The notes: generated by a model not told the origin, from the letters alone. Numbered from the stretch's first letter, positions 24,851 through 34,981 are shown. The stretch: DNA of 64,000 bases from Chitinophaga sp. H8 (GCF_040567655.1 NZ_JBEXAC010000001.1:62001-126000), one strand, 5' to 3'. A program made the numbers and translations.

Positions 24851-25414
24851 ATGCATAATATAGAACCCTTTTATAACTGGAGGCATTTATATACAGCCGA
24901 AGAGGATGAGCTTTCCCCATTTTATGGCCGGGAGTATAGCGAGTTTACCTTTTCCAACACCGTATATAATTATTATGTACATCCGCAATGGGACGATTTT
25001 GGTGCCCGTAACCTATATCTTAAAGTACTCTTTGCAGATTACCAGTTTAATTATGCGATTATAGAAGTGCTGGGAGAGTGGGATGATTGCATTGCAAATG
25101 ATATTATGACCCTGAAAAGGGAGATCATCGACCTGATGATAGCAGAGAAGATCTACAAATTTATCCTTATCACTGAAAATGTGATGAATTTTCACTCTTC
25201 AGATGATTGCTATTACGAAGAATGGTGGGATGATATCAAAGATGAGGGAGGCTGGATAGTGAGCCTGAACATGCCGGAGCATACCCGGCAGGAATTTGAA
25301 AAGGCCCGCCTGTACAATTATATGCATTTTATTGATAATGATAAATGGCGAACATTTCAGCCTCAGCATTTGTATAATATGATTGATAATATTATGCTCA
25401 GAAGGCTGGAATAA
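24851..25414 (+). CDS. conserved hypothetical protein downstream of murQ
   Basis: The 187-aa cytoplasmic-looking protein is unusually rich in Tyr, Trp, Asp and Glu (YYVHPQWDDFGARNLYLKVL, DDCYYEEWWDDIKDEGGW), with no signal peptide or membrane segment. I do not recognise the family. It starts 11 bp after murQ, so it is translated from the same message, and may act in or regulate sugar recycling. Acidic and aromatic richness suggests a binding protein, but this is speculation. Confidence 0.7.
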   Translation: MHNIEPFYNWRHLYTAEEDELSPFYGREYSEFTFSNTVYNYYVHPQWDDFGARNLYLKVLFADYQFNYAIIEVLGEWDDCIANDIMTLKREIIDLMIAEKIYKFILITENVMNFHSSDDCYYEEWWDDIKDEGGWIVSLNMPEHTRQEFEKARLYNYMHFIDNDKWRTFQPQHLYNMIDNIMLRRLE

Positions 25415-25555
25415 TATTGTTTATGCGGTAATTTATGAACTATCGTATTAAAATTACCTGAGAAATATCATTTGGTTTTAACATTTACTGGGTTAATTTT
25501 GCCCGACATTTCGGAATAACATTATATTACTTTAAGGAAGCTTAGAATTTAATTT

Positions 25556-26233
25556 ATGAAGTGGTCACAGTTCTTTAATACCTCGATAGGGAAAAAACTA
25601 TTAGTAGGTGCTACCGGTTTGTTTCTATGCAGTTTTGTAATAGTGCACCTGGCAGGTAATTTTCAGTTGTTGTATAATGATGAGGGGCAGGCTTTTAATG
25701 CTTATGCAGCCTTCATGGGACATAACTCCCTGATCCAGTTTATTGCATGGGGATTGAAGATCGTAATAGTGATCCATGCCTTTATTGCTATCCAGCTTAC
25801 TATTCGTAACAGAGCTGCCCGTCCGGTAAAGTATGCTATTAATCCGGGTAACCAGACATCCTCCTGGTACAGCCGTCAGATGGCTATTATGGGAAGCATC
25901 CTGTTTATTTTTATTGTTATTCACCTGGCCAATTTCTGGTGGGGTTTTCACTATGGTGAAATACCTGTGAAGAGCTATGAAGGCACAGCATACAAAGATC
26001 TTTACCAGGTAGTACAGGTAGCCTTTAAGCAGCCTTTGCTGGTAGTACTGTATGTAGTGGGAATGATTGCTTTATCTTTTCACTTGATCCACGGCTTTAA
26101 AAGTGCCTTTCAAACTTTTGGTTTAAATCATAAAAAGTATAACGGGTTAATCAATTTCGTAGGTATCTGGCTGTTCGGAATAGCGATTCCTGTTGGTTTT
26201 GCTGTTATTCCCCTGATTATATTTTTTAAATAA
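25556..26233 (+). CDS. sdhC: succinate dehydrogenase cytochrome b subunit
   Basis: Membrane anchor of complex II, carrying haem and passing electrons to menaquinone. The 225-aa protein has five transmembrane helices and conserved His residues in VIHAFIAIQL, VIHLANFWW and HLIHGFKSAFQT that would ligate two haem b groups. A single large five-helix subunit, with no sdhD, is the di-haem (B-type) form typical of Bacteroidota. It heads the sdhC-sdhA-sdhB operon, with sdhA 19 bp downstream. Confidence 0.94.
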   Translation: MKWSQFFNTSIGKKLLVGATGLFLCSFVIVHLAGNFQLLYNDEGQAFNAYAAFMGHNSLIQFIAWGLKIVIVIHAFIAIQLTIRNRAARPVKYAINPGNQTSSWYSRQMAIMGSILFIFIVIHLANFWWGFHYGEIPVKSYEGTAYKDLYQVVQVAFKQPLLVVLYVVGMIALSFHLIHGFKSAFQTFGLNHKKYNGLINFVGIWLFGIAIPVGFAVIPLIIFFK

Positions 26234-26252
26234 TTCTGTAAAGTAAGGATAT

Positions 26253-28226
26253 ATGTTGAATGCAAAAATTCCTGCCGGACCATTAGAAAAAAAATGGGAA
26301 GACTATAAAGGACATTGTAAGCTGGTAAACCCTGCCAACAAGCGTAATCTGGAAGTGATCATCATTGGAACCGGATTGGCAGGCGCGTCAGCTGCGGCAT
26401 CTTTGGGCGAGTTAGGATATAAGGTAAAAGCATTTTGCTTTCAGGATAGTCCCCGCCGTGCTCACAGTATTGCTGCACAAGGTGGTATCAATGCTGCTAA
26501 AAATTACCAGAATGACGGTGACTCCGTATTCCGGTTGTTTTATGATACTGTAAAAGGTGGTGACTACCGTGCCCGTGAGGCCAACGTTCACCGCTTATCG
26601 GAAGTAAGTGGTAATATTATTGACCAATGTGTGGCACAGGGTGTTCCCTTTGCCCGTGAATATGGCGGATTACTGAGCAACCGCTCTTTTGGTGGTACAC
26701 AGGTACAGCGTACCTTCTATGCTGCAGGTCAAACTGGTCAGCAGTTGCTGCTGGGTGCTTATTCCGCCCTGGAGCGCCAGGTAGCCCTGGGTAATGTGAA
26801 AATGTACAGCCGGCATGAAATGCTGGAAATTGTGAAGATAGACGGCAAAGCCCGTGGTATCATTGCCCGTGACCTGATCACCGGTCAGCTGGAGCGCCAC
26901 TTTGGTCATGCGGTATTGATATGCAGCGGTGGATACGGTAACGTGTTTTACCTGTCTACCAACGCTATGGGCTCCAATGTTACCGCTGCCTGGAAAGCCT
27001 GTAAAAATGGAGCTTACTTCGGTAACCCCTGCTTTACACAAATCCACCCTACCTGTATCCCCGTATCCGGTGATCACCAGTCTAAACTGACCCTGATGTC
27101 AGAATCATTACGTAATGACGGACGTATCTGGGTACCAAAACAAAAGGGAGATACCCGTAAGCCTAACGAAATACCGGAGGAAGAAAGAGATTATTACCTC
27201 GAAAGAAGATATCCTGCCTTTGGTAACCTGGTACCACGCGATGTGGCTTCCCGTGCTGCTAAGGAAAGGTGTGATGCCGGACATGGTGTAGGTAGCTCCC
27301 GTCAGGCAGTATACCTGGATTATGCTTCTGCTATTGAGCGTTATGGAAATATTGAAGCGGGCAAACGCCAGATCTCCAACGCTTCCAAAGAAGAAATTAT
27401 TAAGCTGGGTAAAGAAGTAGTAGCTGAGAAATATGGTAACCTGTTTGACATGTACGCCAAAATTACCGGTGAAGATCCTTACAATGTACCGATGCGTATT
27501 TACCCAGCCGTACACTATACCATGGGTGGCTTGTGGGTAGATTATGAGCTGATGACCACCGTACCGGGTTTATATGCCCTTGGTGAGGCCAACTTCTCCG
27601 ATCACGGCGCTAACCGCCTGGGTGCTTCTGCGCTGATGCAGGGGCTGGCAGACGGTTACTTCGTTATTCCTTATACCATGGGTAATTACCTGGCTGATGA
27701 TATCCGTACCAAAGCTATTCCTACAGATCATCCTGCCTTTGTGGAAGCAGAAAAGAATGTGAAAAATACGATTGATAAGCTGATGAGCATCAAAGGCACG
27801 AAATCGGTGGATCACTTCCATAAAAAACTGGGCAAGATCATGTGGGATAAATGTGGCATGGCCAGGAATGAAGCTCATCTGAAAGAAGCGATTGAAGAAA
27901 TCAAAGCGTTACGTGCAGAGTTCTGGAAAGATGTAAGAGTGCCTGGTGAAGCCAATGAGTTTAATCCTGAGCTGGAAAAAGCAGGCCGTGTGGCTGATTT
28001 TCTCGAACTGGGAGAACTGATGTGTATGGATGCCCTGAACCGTCGTGAATCCTGTGGTGGTCACTTCCGTGAAGAATCACAGACAGAAGAAGGGGAAGCA
28101 AAACGTGATGACGACAACTTCAGCTATGTATCTGCGTGGGAATACAAGGGTGAGAGCCAGTTTGAACTACATAAGGAACCACTGGAATTTGTTGAGTGCA
28201 AACCAACACAACGTTCTTACAAATAA
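26253..28226 (+). CDS. sdhA: succinate dehydrogenase flavoprotein subunit
   Basis: FAD-containing catalytic subunit oxidising succinate to fumarate (or the reverse). The 657-aa protein has an FAD-binding [20 protein letters not shown] near the N-terminus, [12 protein letters not shown] with the probable FAD-linking His, QIHPTCIP, and a catalytic Arg segment with GARNEAH-like [28 protein letters not shown] is also conserved. The end is a small helical domain. Operon order CAB with short gaps is standard for this phylum. Confidence 0.96.
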   Translation: MLNAKIPAGPLEKKWEDYKGHCKLVNPANKRNLEVIIIGTGLAGASAAASLGELGYKVKAFCFQDSPRRAHSIAAQGGINAAKNYQNDGDSVFRLFYDTVKGGDYRAREANVHRLSEVSGNIIDQCVAQGVPFAREYGGLLSNRSFGGTQVQRTFYAAGQTGQQLLLGAYSALERQVALGNVKMYSRHEMLEIVKIDGKARGIIARDLITGQLERHFGHAVLICSGGYGNVFYLSTNAMGSNVTAAWKACKNGAYFGNPCFTQIHPTCIPVSGDHQSKLTLMSESLRNDGRIWVPKQKGDTRKPNEIPEEERDYYLERRYPAFGNLVPRDVASRAAKERCDAGHGVGSSRQAVYLDYASAIERYGNIEAGKRQISNASKEEIIKLGKEVVAEKYGNLFDMYAKITGEDPYNVPMRIYPAVHYTMGGLWVDYELMTTVPGLYALGEANFSDHGANRLGASALMQGLADGYFVIPYTMGNYLADDIRTKAIPTDHPAFVEAEKNVKNTIDKLMSIKGTKSVDHFHKKLGKIMWDKCGMARNEAHLKEAIEEIKALRAEFWKDVRVPGEANEFNPELEKAGRVADFLELGELMCMDALNRRESCGGHFREESQTEEGEAKRDDDNFSYVSAWEYKGESQFELHKEPLEFVECKPTQRSYK

Positions 28227-28289
28227 GGTTATTGGTGGACCGTTACCGGTTTAACCAGGAATTGTAAATCAAATAATTGTCCAAAGTAT

Positions 28290-29054
28290 ATGGAACATTA
28301 TAACATGAACCTCACCTTAAAGGTGTGGAGGCAGAAAAACGCAAAGGATCAGGGTAGATTTGAAGCATATGAGGTGAAGGATATTTCATCTGAAATGTCT
28401 TTCCTGGAAATGTTCGATGTACTGAACGAACGCCTGATCAACGAAGGAAAAGATCCTATTGCATTTGACCACGACTGCCGCGAAGGTATTTGCGGTATGT
28501 GTTCTATGCATATCAATGGCCGTGCACATGGTCCATGGCAGGGTACTACTACCTGCCAGCTGCACATGCGGGCATTTAAAGATGGTGATACTATCACGGT
28601 AGAGCCCTGGAGAGCAGGTGCGTTTCCGGTTATTAAAGACCTGACCGTACATCGGGAGGCTTTTGACCGTATTATGGAAGCAGGTGGGTTTATTTCTGTA
28701 AACACAGGTAATGCCCAGGATGCCAACAATCTTCCCGTTGCAAAAGATCATGCGGATGCTGCGTTTGCTGCTGCTGCCTGTATTGGTTGCGGTGCCTGCG
28801 TGGCGGCATGCAAGAACTCTTCTGCTATGCTGTTTGTTTCTGCTAAGGTGTCCCAACTGGCGTTGTTACCACAAGGACATCCTGAAAGAAAAACCCGTGC
28901 ATTAAACATGGTAGCACAAATGGATAAGGAAGGTTTTGGTAGTTGTACCAACACAGGTGCCTGTGAAGCTGAATGCCCTAAAGGTATTTCTCTTACCAAC
29001 ATTGCCCGCCTGAACCGTGAATTCATCGGAGCAGGATTTACGTCTGAAAAGTAA
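28290..29054 (+). CDS. sdhB: succinate dehydrogenase iron-sulfur subunit
   Basis: Carries three Fe-S clusters from flavin to quinone. The 254-aa protein has the 2Fe-2S ligands in [12 protein letters not shown] plus a later Cys (TTCQLH), then the ferredoxin-like half with [13 protein letters not shown] and CEAECPKGI for the 4Fe-4S and 3Fe-4S clusters. It starts 63 bp after sdhA and ends with a UUCG-loop terminator. The function is clear; the direction in vivo depends on growth conditions. Confidence 0.96.
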   Translation: MEHYNMNLTLKVWRQKNAKDQGRFEAYEVKDISSEMSFLEMFDVLNERLINEGKDPIAFDHDCREGICGMCSMHINGRAHGPWQGTTTCQLHMRAFKDGDTITVEPWRAGAFPVIKDLTVHREAFDRIMEAGGFISVNTGNAQDANNLPVAKDHADAAFAAAACIGCGACVAACKNSSAMLFVSAKVSQLALLPQGHPERKTRALNMVAQMDKEGFGSCTNTGACEAECPKGISLTNIARLNREFIGAGFTSEK

Positions 29055-29082
29055 AAAGTACAAATAGATAGAAATTAGTAAC

Positions 29083-29110
29083 AAGCCTTCCTTCGGGAAG
29101 GCTTTGTTAT
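29083..29110 (+). terminator. intrinsic terminator after sdhCAB
   Basis: Stem aagccttcc (29083-29091) with ggaaggctt (29096-29104) closed by the stable TTCG tetraloop, then a T-rich tail. Confidence 0.88.
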
Positions 29111-29194
29111 TTAATGACTTATATAGCCTTAACCCCGTTTAAAATCCCCTACTTTCTGAGACCTGACGAATGTCATTCTTTATCTTCTGCCTAT

Positions 29195-29220
29195 AGCTTT
29201 CTTTTGTATTTCAGAAAGCT
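29195..29220 (+). promoter_or_regulatory. hairpin just before the 605-aa gene start
   Basis: Perfect 8-bp stem agctttct (29195-29202) with agaaagct (29213-29220), ending 6 nt before the ATG at 29227. It would occlude the ribosome landing site. Confidence 0.4.
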
Positions 29221-29226
29221 TCATAC

Positions 29227-31044
29227 ATGACAAATAGCACTTTACACAAATTTCATATCCCTGTGATGGGATTAGCCTATACTATTGACTCTCCACTAAA
29301 GGTGGCACAGTTCGGTATTGCTTCTGTGATGTCTATTATAGAAGACCGGCTGATTGAGCTGATGCGGAGATATTATTACCAACAACTGCAGGAAACTTAT
29401 GAACCTATTTCTGATAAAGAGGAAAACTACCGTTCCAGGCGTATTACAGACTACCTGAACCTGGTAAACAGAACGGTGAAGCAGCAGGTGGAACAGTTAA
29501 GACAAGCTGCTTTTGAAGCAGGATCCAACGTAGTAAAGTATTTTGAAATGCTGCCGGAAGATCATGCGCTGAAACAGTTGTATAACAAGATGACTGCCAC
29601 ACAGGATGTAACAGAAAAGGAGACGATGCAGGCATACCTGCGCAGCCAGATCGTACCGGGAAGCATAGATGTCAATATCATGACCAAGGTAGACAAGAAT
29701 AATTATGATAAGGATGGCATACCGGTAGAAGAAGGATCTGATGCACTGGTATCCTTGCGTGGATATGCAGAAAGTGACCTGGAAAACTCGTCGATTGTTT
29801 TCTCTGCAGGGATGAATCCCCGTTTGTATAACTACCTGGAAAAGTGGAAAGTATTTCAGGCAAAAGGCCTGGGAGTGTTTGAAAAAAAGATAGTCATCAA
29901 GGTGAGTGATTTCAGGTCTGCCCTGATCCAGGGAAAGTACCTGGCCAAAAAAGGGCTGTGGGTAAGTGAATTCAGGATTGAATCCGGCCTTAACTGCGGA
30001 GGGCATGCATTTGCGTCTGACGGGTATTTGCTGGGACCTATTATGGAAGAGTTTAAAACCCGCCGGGAAGAATTGGTGGCTACGTTGTTTGAGTTATACA
30101 ATAAATCACTGCAGGCAAAAGGGGAAGTTATCTATGATGCGCCGCATCCCGTAAAGATAACGGTGCAGGGAGGAATAGGTAATGCCGCAGAACAAAACTT
30201 CCTGACGCGTTTTTACCAGGTAGACAGCGTAGGCTGGGGAACTCCCTTTTTACTGGTACCTGAGGCTACTACCGTAGATGCGCCTACGTTGGAGCTTTTA
30301 TGTCAGGCAGAGGAAGATGATGTGATATTGAGTAACAACTCTCCGCTGGGGGTACGCTTTAACTATCTGAAAGGCGCTTCCGGAGAAATAGAAAAGCTGG
30401 ATCGTATTCACAAGGGGATAGCAGGCAGCGCTTGTCCGCAGAAATACCTGGTATCCAATACTGAATTTACAGAGAAACCTATCTGCACTGCTTCCCTGGA
30501 ATATCAGCGTTTAAAACAAACACAGATTGACCAGCTGGATCTGCCGGAGTCTGAACGGAAGAAACGGATTGCCGTGATGCAGGAAAAAGAGTGTTTATGT
30601 ATAGGGCTGAGTAATGCCGCAAATCATAAGTACGGGTTACCGCTCATCAAAAAATTGCAGGGAGTAACCATCTGCCCCGGACCTAATATTGCCTATTTTT
30701 CGAAAGAAGTGTCTTTGCAGGAAATGACGGATCACATCTATGGCCGGCATGATTTACTGGAAGGAGTAGACCGTCCGGATCTGTTTGTAAAAGAAATGCA
30801 GCTGTATGTATCCTACTTTAAGGAAATGCTGAAAGAGGCCGGAGCAGGGCTGTCTGACAAGAAACCCAAATACTTCCAGGAGTTTTATAACAACCTGTTG
30901 TCCGGAGTAGCCTATTACAAAAGTATTATGGCACAGCTGGAGGAGTTTTCTGACAGCATGAAAGCTGCCATGCAGAGAGGGCTTGAGAAATCGATTGCGG
31001 AATTAGAACAACTGTGGAAAGCACATCAGGAGGTAATAGCATAG
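29227..31044 (+). CDS. conserved 605-aa protein, cysteine cluster, unknown function
   Basis: No named family recognised. There is no signal peptide. The N-terminus PVMGLAYTIDSPLKVAQFG resembles the first strand and loop of TIM-barrel flavin enzymes. GLNCGGHAFASDGYLLG (255-271) and VQGGIGNAAEQNF, followed by GWGTPFLLVPEAT (about 313-347), look like conserved active-site loops. Seven Cys occur (257, 359, 403, 420, 456, 458, 483), five of them in the span 403-483, with ECLCIGLSNAA, SACPQKY and TICPGP. That spacing would suit a metal or Fe-S site. The last 90 residues are helical. It is monocistronic, with a hairpin before the start. An oxidoreductase is my best guess, not an assignment. Confidence 0.75.
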   Translation: MTNSTLHKFHIPVMGLAYTIDSPLKVAQFGIASVMSIIEDRLIELMRRYYYQQLQETYEPISDKEENYRSRRITDYLNLVNRTVKQQVEQLRQAAFEAGSNVVKYFEMLPEDHALKQLYNKMTATQDVTEKETMQAYLRSQIVPGSIDVNIMTKVDKNNYDKDGIPVEEGSDALVSLRGYAESDLENSSIVFSAGMNPRLYNYLEKWKVFQAKGLGVFEKKIVIKVSDFRSALIQGKYLAKKGLWVSEFRIESGLNCGGHAFASDGYLLGPIMEEFKTRREELVATLFELYNKSLQAKGEVIYDAPHPVKITVQGGIGNAAEQNFLTRFYQVDSVGWGTPFLLVPEATTVDAPTLELLCQAEEDDVILSNNSPLGVRFNYLKGASGEIEKLDRIHKGIAGSACPQKYLVSNTEFTEKPICTASLEYQRLKQTQIDQLDLPESERKKRIAVMQEKECLCIGLSNAANHKYGLPLIKKLQGVTICPGPNIAYFSKEVSLQEMTDHIYGRHDLLEGVDRPDLFVKEMQLYVSYFKEMLKEAGAGLSDKKPKYFQEFYNNLLSGVAYYKSIMAQLEEFSDSMKAAMQRGLEKSIAELEQLWKAHQEVIA

Positions 31045-31128
31045 TTTGCTGTTCGTGGATTATAATTGCATTTCTTCCGAAATGTCAGTATTATTATGGC
31101 CATCCGCGCTCATAAAAACTAATGTATT

Positions 31129-32520
31129 ATGTCCGATCAATCACGTAGAAAATTTATTAAACATTTAGGCAGCACTGCTGCATTATTAGGAGTTGGTTCT
31201 TTATCCGCCTTTGGGAAAGAGCATGTGCCAGTGAATATTTTACATCCCGACAGAAAGGTTTCCGCCAACGATAAGATCAGAGTGGCTTGCGTGGGGATGG
31301 GGATTATGGGATTTGGTGATGTGCAGACAGCTATCCAGGTACCTGGTGTGGAGTTTGTAGCCGCAGCAGACCTGTATGATGGTCATCTGGCCAAAGTAAA
31401 AGAAGTATTTGGTGCGCAGGTACATACTACCCGTGATTACCGGGAATTGCTGAACCGCAAGGATATTGACGCGTTTATAGTAGCTACGCCGGATCATTGG
31501 CATGACACTATTTCTATCGCTGCGATGGAAGCAGGGAAAGCGGTATACTGCGAAAAACCGATGGTACAGCAGGTAGCGGAAGGGCATAAAGTGATTGCTA
31601 CGCAGCAACGCACCAAAGCCGTGTTCCAGGTGGGTAGCCAGCGGGTAAGCAGTGTTGCCATGGCAGAGGCGCGTAAAAGATACCAGGCTGGTGAAATAGG
31701 ACAGCTCAATATCGTAGAGGCCCGTATGGACCGTCACAGCGCTTTGGGAGCCTGGCAGTATTCCATCCCTACAGATGCTTCTCCGGCTACGATCGACTTC
31801 GATACCTTCCTGAAGGATACTTCCAAAGTACCTTTTGATCCGGTAAGGTTTTTCCGCTGGAGAAATTATCAGGCTTATGGTACCGGTATCCCTGGTGACC
31901 TGTTTGTACACCTGATCACCGGACTGCATTATATCACCGGTTCCCTGGGACCTAACCGCATCTATGCCAGTGGCAACCTGGTACAGTGGAAAGATGGCCG
32001 GGATGTACCGGATGTAGTGGTAGCTATTTTCGATTACCCTGAAACCAAAGAACATCCGGCATTCCAGATGACGCTGCGGGTCAACTTTGCAGATGGTAGC
32101 GGTGGTGGTGAGTACACCCGCCTGATTGGTACAGAAGGTGTGATGGAAATGGGATGGAATGACTTTAAGATCAAAAAGCATAAGCTGCCTGTAGCACCGG
32201 GTTATGGCGGATGGGATACCTTCAATACGTTTACCAAAGCGGAACAGGAAGCCTATATCAAACAATACAATGCCAAATATTCTGAAGCAGACCGTAAAGA
32301 GGTGAGTGTGGCTGAATCGGCTTATGCAGCGCCAAATGGTTATGATGAGCGTTATGACCACTTTGTAAACTTCTTTGAAGCCATGAGAGGTGGTAAGCCG
32401 GTGGTAGAAGACGCTACTTTCGGACTGCGTGCAGCCGGACCAGCTCTGGTCACCAATGAAAGTTATTTTAAAAGAAAAGCGATCAACTGGGACCCGTTGA
32501 AAATGCAGGTAATCAAATAG
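31129..32520 (+). CDS. Gfo/Idh/MocA oxidoreductase, Tat-exported
   Basis: The 463-aa NAD(P)-dependent sugar oxidoreductase-like protein carries a twin-arginine signal (SRRKFIKHLGSTAALLGVGS). The Rossmann start is RVACVGMGIMG (about 47-57) and the family motif YCEKPMVQ carries the Lys-Pro. Export by Tat with bound cofactor is common for this family in Bacteroidota. The substrate is unknown; relatives act on sugars, inositols or glycosides. It is monocistronic, with a strong terminator. Confidence 0.88.
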   Translation: MSDQSRRKFIKHLGSTAALLGVGSLSAFGKEHVPVNILHPDRKVSANDKIRVACVGMGIMGFGDVQTAIQVPGVEFVAAADLYDGHLAKVKEVFGAQVHTTRDYRELLNRKDIDAFIVATPDHWHDTISIAAMEAGKAVYCEKPMVQQVAEGHKVIATQQRTKAVFQVGSQRVSSVAMAEARKRYQAGEIGQLNIVEARMDRHSALGAWQYSIPTDASPATIDFDTFLKDTSKVPFDPVRFFRWRNYQAYGTGIPGDLFVHLITGLHYITGSLGPNRIYASGNLVQWKDGRDVPDVVVAIFDYPETKEHPAFQMTLRVNFADGSGGGEYTRLIGTEGVMEMGWNDFKIKKHKLPVAPGYGGWDTFNTFTKAEQEAYIKQYNAKYSEADRKEVSVAESAYAAPNGYDERYDHFVNFFEAMRGGKPVVEDATFGLRAAGPALVTNESYFKRKAINWDPLKMQVIK

Positions 32521-32530
32521 TAAGGATATC

Positions 32531-32558
32531 AAAAGGGAGGCGGACAGCCTCCCTTTTT
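32531..32558 (+). terminator. intrinsic terminator after the Gfo/Idh/MocA gene
   Basis: Stem aaaagggaggc (32531-32541) with gcctccctttt (32547-32557), then TTG. Confidence 0.9.
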
Positions 32559-32585
32559 TGTTAAATCCCCCCTTTGTAGCGGCTA

Positions 32586-32620
32586 TTGCCCAGGAAAATA
32601 CCAGTATCTCAGTACCTTTT
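32586..32620 (+). promoter_or_regulatory. candidate promoter of the S9 peptidase gene
   Basis: TTG at 32586-32588 and TACCTTTT at 32613-32620, spacer 24 nt (long) and one mismatch in the -7 box. It supports starting the protein at the ATG at 32654. Confidence 0.4.
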
Positions 32621-32653
32621 CTTAAATTTATTTCCTCTAAACCAAATGCCAAT

Positions 32654-34777
32654 ATGAAAGGCGCTCCAATTTTTTGTATGCTTGGAATGATCAGCATACT
32701 ATCCTGTAATGAAAACAAACGCAAGATGTCTGAGGAGATAGCGATCAAACCGCCCGTAGCAGAAAAGATTAAAAAAGAACTGACCATTCACGGCGATACC
32801 CGTATTGATAATTACTATTGGATGAACAACCGGGAGGATCCAAAGGTAATAGCCTGGCTGAATGCAGAAAATGCATACCTGGATACCATTATGGCTCCTT
32901 CCAGGAAGCTGGAGGACGACCTGTTTGAAGAGATGAAAGGCCGTATCAAGGAAACCGATGTGAGTGTCCCTTATCTTAAAAGCGGCTACTATTATTATAC
33001 CCGTTATGAACAGGGCAAAGAATACCCTATTTATTGCCGTAAGAAGGGAAGCCTGGAGGCTACAGAAGAGATTATGCTCAACGTAAATGAAATGGCGGCA
33101 GGGCATAGTTATTTTCACGTAGGCGGTATGGACGTCAGTACTAACGGGAAGTTGCTGGCCTATAGCGTAGACACTGTAAGCAGAAGGGAATACACCACCC
33201 ATATTAAAAACCTTGAAACAGGAGAGATATTACCGGATGCTATCCCCCAAACGGAAGGGGATGCTACCTGGGCCAATGATAATAAAACCCTGATCTATTC
33301 CCGCAAGGATACTGTTACCCTGCGTGCCGACCGCATTATGAAGCATGTGTTGGGCGAAAAGACAGACAAGGAAATGTTTAATGAAAAGGATGAGATGTTT
33401 TCGGTAGAAGTACATAAAACGAAGTCGGATAAGTACATCGTGATCAATAGTGAAAGTACACTTACCTCCGAAAGCAGGATTATGGATGCCGACAAACCGG
33501 AAAATGGTTTCCGGGTATTTTATCCCCGCGAAAAGAATGTACTGTATGAGGTGGATCATAAAGGCGATAAGTTTTACATCGTTACCAATTGGGAGGCACA
33601 GAATTTCCGATTGATGGAAAGTCCGCTGGACAAAACCGGTAAACAAAACTGGAAGGAAGTAATTCCCCACCGGACAGATGTATTGTTGCAAGGCATGGAA
33701 CTGTTTAAGGACTATATGGTGCTGTCGGAGCGCAAAAACGGGCTTGCTCAATTGCGGGTAATCAATTCCAACAATCAGCAGGAGCATTACCTGCATTTTG
33801 ATGAGCCTGCTTATGTAGCCAGCATTGCTGTGAATCCGGAGTTTGATACAAAAGAATTGCGGTATACCTACGCATCTATGACGACGCCTAATTCTACCTA
33901 CGACTACAACATGGAAACCCGGAAGAATGAGTTAAAGCGCCGGCAGGAAGTGTTAGGAGGATATGATCCGCAGCATTATACCACTGAGCGTTTAATGGCT
34001 ACAGCTAAAGATGGTACCCAAGTACCTATATCGCTGGTGTACAAAAAAGGATTTGAGAAGAATGGCAAAGCACCTTTATTGTTGTATGGCTATGGTTCTT
34101 ATGGTATTACCATGGAGCCTTCTTTCAATTCCAACCGGTTGAGTTTACTGGATCGTGGGTTTGTTTATGCGATTGCCCACATCCGTGGAGGCCAGGAAAT
34201 GGGCCGTCAATGGTATGAAGATGGTAAGATGTTTAAGAAGAAAAACACGTTTACTGATTTTATTGATTGTGCAGAATACCTGATCAGCAATAAATACACC
34301 AGCAAAGCGCACCTGTATGCCAAAGGGGGCAGTGCGGGAGGCTTGCTGATGGGCGCTGTTATCAACATGCGTCCTGACCTGTGGCATGGGGTATTGGCAG
34401 GGGTACCCTTTGTAGATGTAGTGACCACGATGCTGGACGAAAGTATTCCACTTACCACCGGAGAGTTTGACGAATGGGGGAATCCCAAGAACAAGGATTC
34501 TTACGATTATATGAAGTCTTATTCTCCTTATGATAATGTAGAACATAAGGCATACCCCAATATGCTGGTTACTACCGGGTTGCATGATTCTCAGGTGCAA
34601 TACTGGGAGCCGGCTAAATGGGTGGCTAAATTGCGGGAAATGAAAACAGACAGCAACCTGCTGCTGTTGCATACCGACATGGATGCTGGTCATGGTGGCG
34701 CATCCGGCCGCTTTAAAGCATTGAAGGATGTAGCATTGGAATTTGCGTTTTTGTTGAAACTGGAAAACAGCTATTAA
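32654..34777 (+). CDS. prolyl oligopeptidase-family (S9A) lipoprotein, oligopeptidase B-like
   Basis: Serine peptidase of the periplasmic or outer surface. From ATG 32654 it is 707 aa, with a lipoprotein signal MKGAPIFCMLGMISILSC. I reject the upstream start at 32558 because it lies in the previous terminator and removes the signal. A beta-propeller (about 60-420) is followed by an alpha/beta hydrolase domain with GGSAGGLLMG holding the nucleophile Ser, an Asp further on, and the His in DAGHGG near the C-terminus. HIRGGQEMGRQWYEDG is typical of oligopeptidase B/prolyl oligopeptidase relatives. Its last codons already follow the heptad repeat register. Confidence 0.92.
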   Translation: MKGAPIFCMLGMISILSCNENKRKMSEEIAIKPPVAEKIKKELTIHGDTRIDNYYWMNNREDPKVIAWLNAENAYLDTIMAPSRKLEDDLFEEMKGRIKETDVSVPYLKSGYYYYTRYEQGKEYPIYCRKKGSLEATEEIMLNVNEMAAGHSYFHVGGMDVSTNGKLLAYSVDTVSRREYTTHIKNLETGEILPDAIPQTEGDATWANDNKTLIYSRKDTVTLRADRIMKHVLGEKTDKEMFNEKDEMFSVEVHKTKSDKYIVINSESTLTSESRIMDADKPENGFRVFYPREKNVLYEVDHKGDKFYIVTNWEAQNFRLMESPLDKTGKQNWKEVIPHRTDVLLQGMELFKDYMVLSERKNGLAQLRVINSNNQQEHYLHFDEPAYVASIAVNPEFDTKELRYTYASMTTPNSTYDYNMETRKNELKRRQEVLGGYDPQHYTTERLMATAKDGTQVPISLVYKKGFEKNGKAPLLLYGYGSYGITMEPSFNSNRLSLLDRGFVYAIAHIRGGQEMGRQWYEDGKMFKKKNTFTDFIDCAEYLISNKYTSKAHLYAKGGSAGGLLMGAVINMRPDLWHGVLAGVPFVDVVTTMLDESIPLTTGEFDEWGNPKNKDSYDYMKSYSPYDNVEHKAYPNMLVTTGLHDSQVQYWEPAKWVAKLREMKTDSNLLLLHTDMDAGHGGASGRFKALKDVALEFAFLLKLENSY

Positions 34778-34981
34778 TCTTTAGCTATTAGCTTTTGGCT
34801 ATTAGCTATTAGCTTCCTGCCGTTTATTGAAGAACATAGTTTATAGCCATTAGCTTTTGGCTTCCGTTTCTTTGTTGAAGACCATGATTGGGAACCTTTG
34901 TTTTAGCTGTTAGTTTCCTGCCTTTTGTTGAAAGGCTTGAATTACAAAAGCTAACAGCTAAAGGCTAAAAGCTAATAGCTT
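34768..34981. repeat. heptad repeat locus E, multi-copy
   Basis: Seven contiguous 7-mers begin inside the last codons of the S9 gene (34768-34816: cagctat, taatctt, tagctat, tagcttt, tggctat, tagctat, tagcttc). Further left-type copies are at 34841-34864 and 34900-34913, and a right-type arm at 34946-34981. The left-type copies are each followed by a related non-heptad segment (ttcctgccgtttattgaag and variants near 34813, 34862 and 34913), giving three degenerate composite units. The region fills the whole space between the S9 and murI genes, which converge. Confidence 0.85.

Noticed and set aside
32558..32653. Earlier start for the S9 peptidase
   Set aside because: It lies at the end of the previous terminator and would bury the lipoprotein signal that begins at 32654.
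31240..32787. 515-aa open frame on the minus strand opposite the Gfo/Idh/MocA and S9 genes
   Set aside because: It lies antisense to strongly conserved genes, crosses their terminator and shows no recognisable domain; it is a composition-driven shadow.
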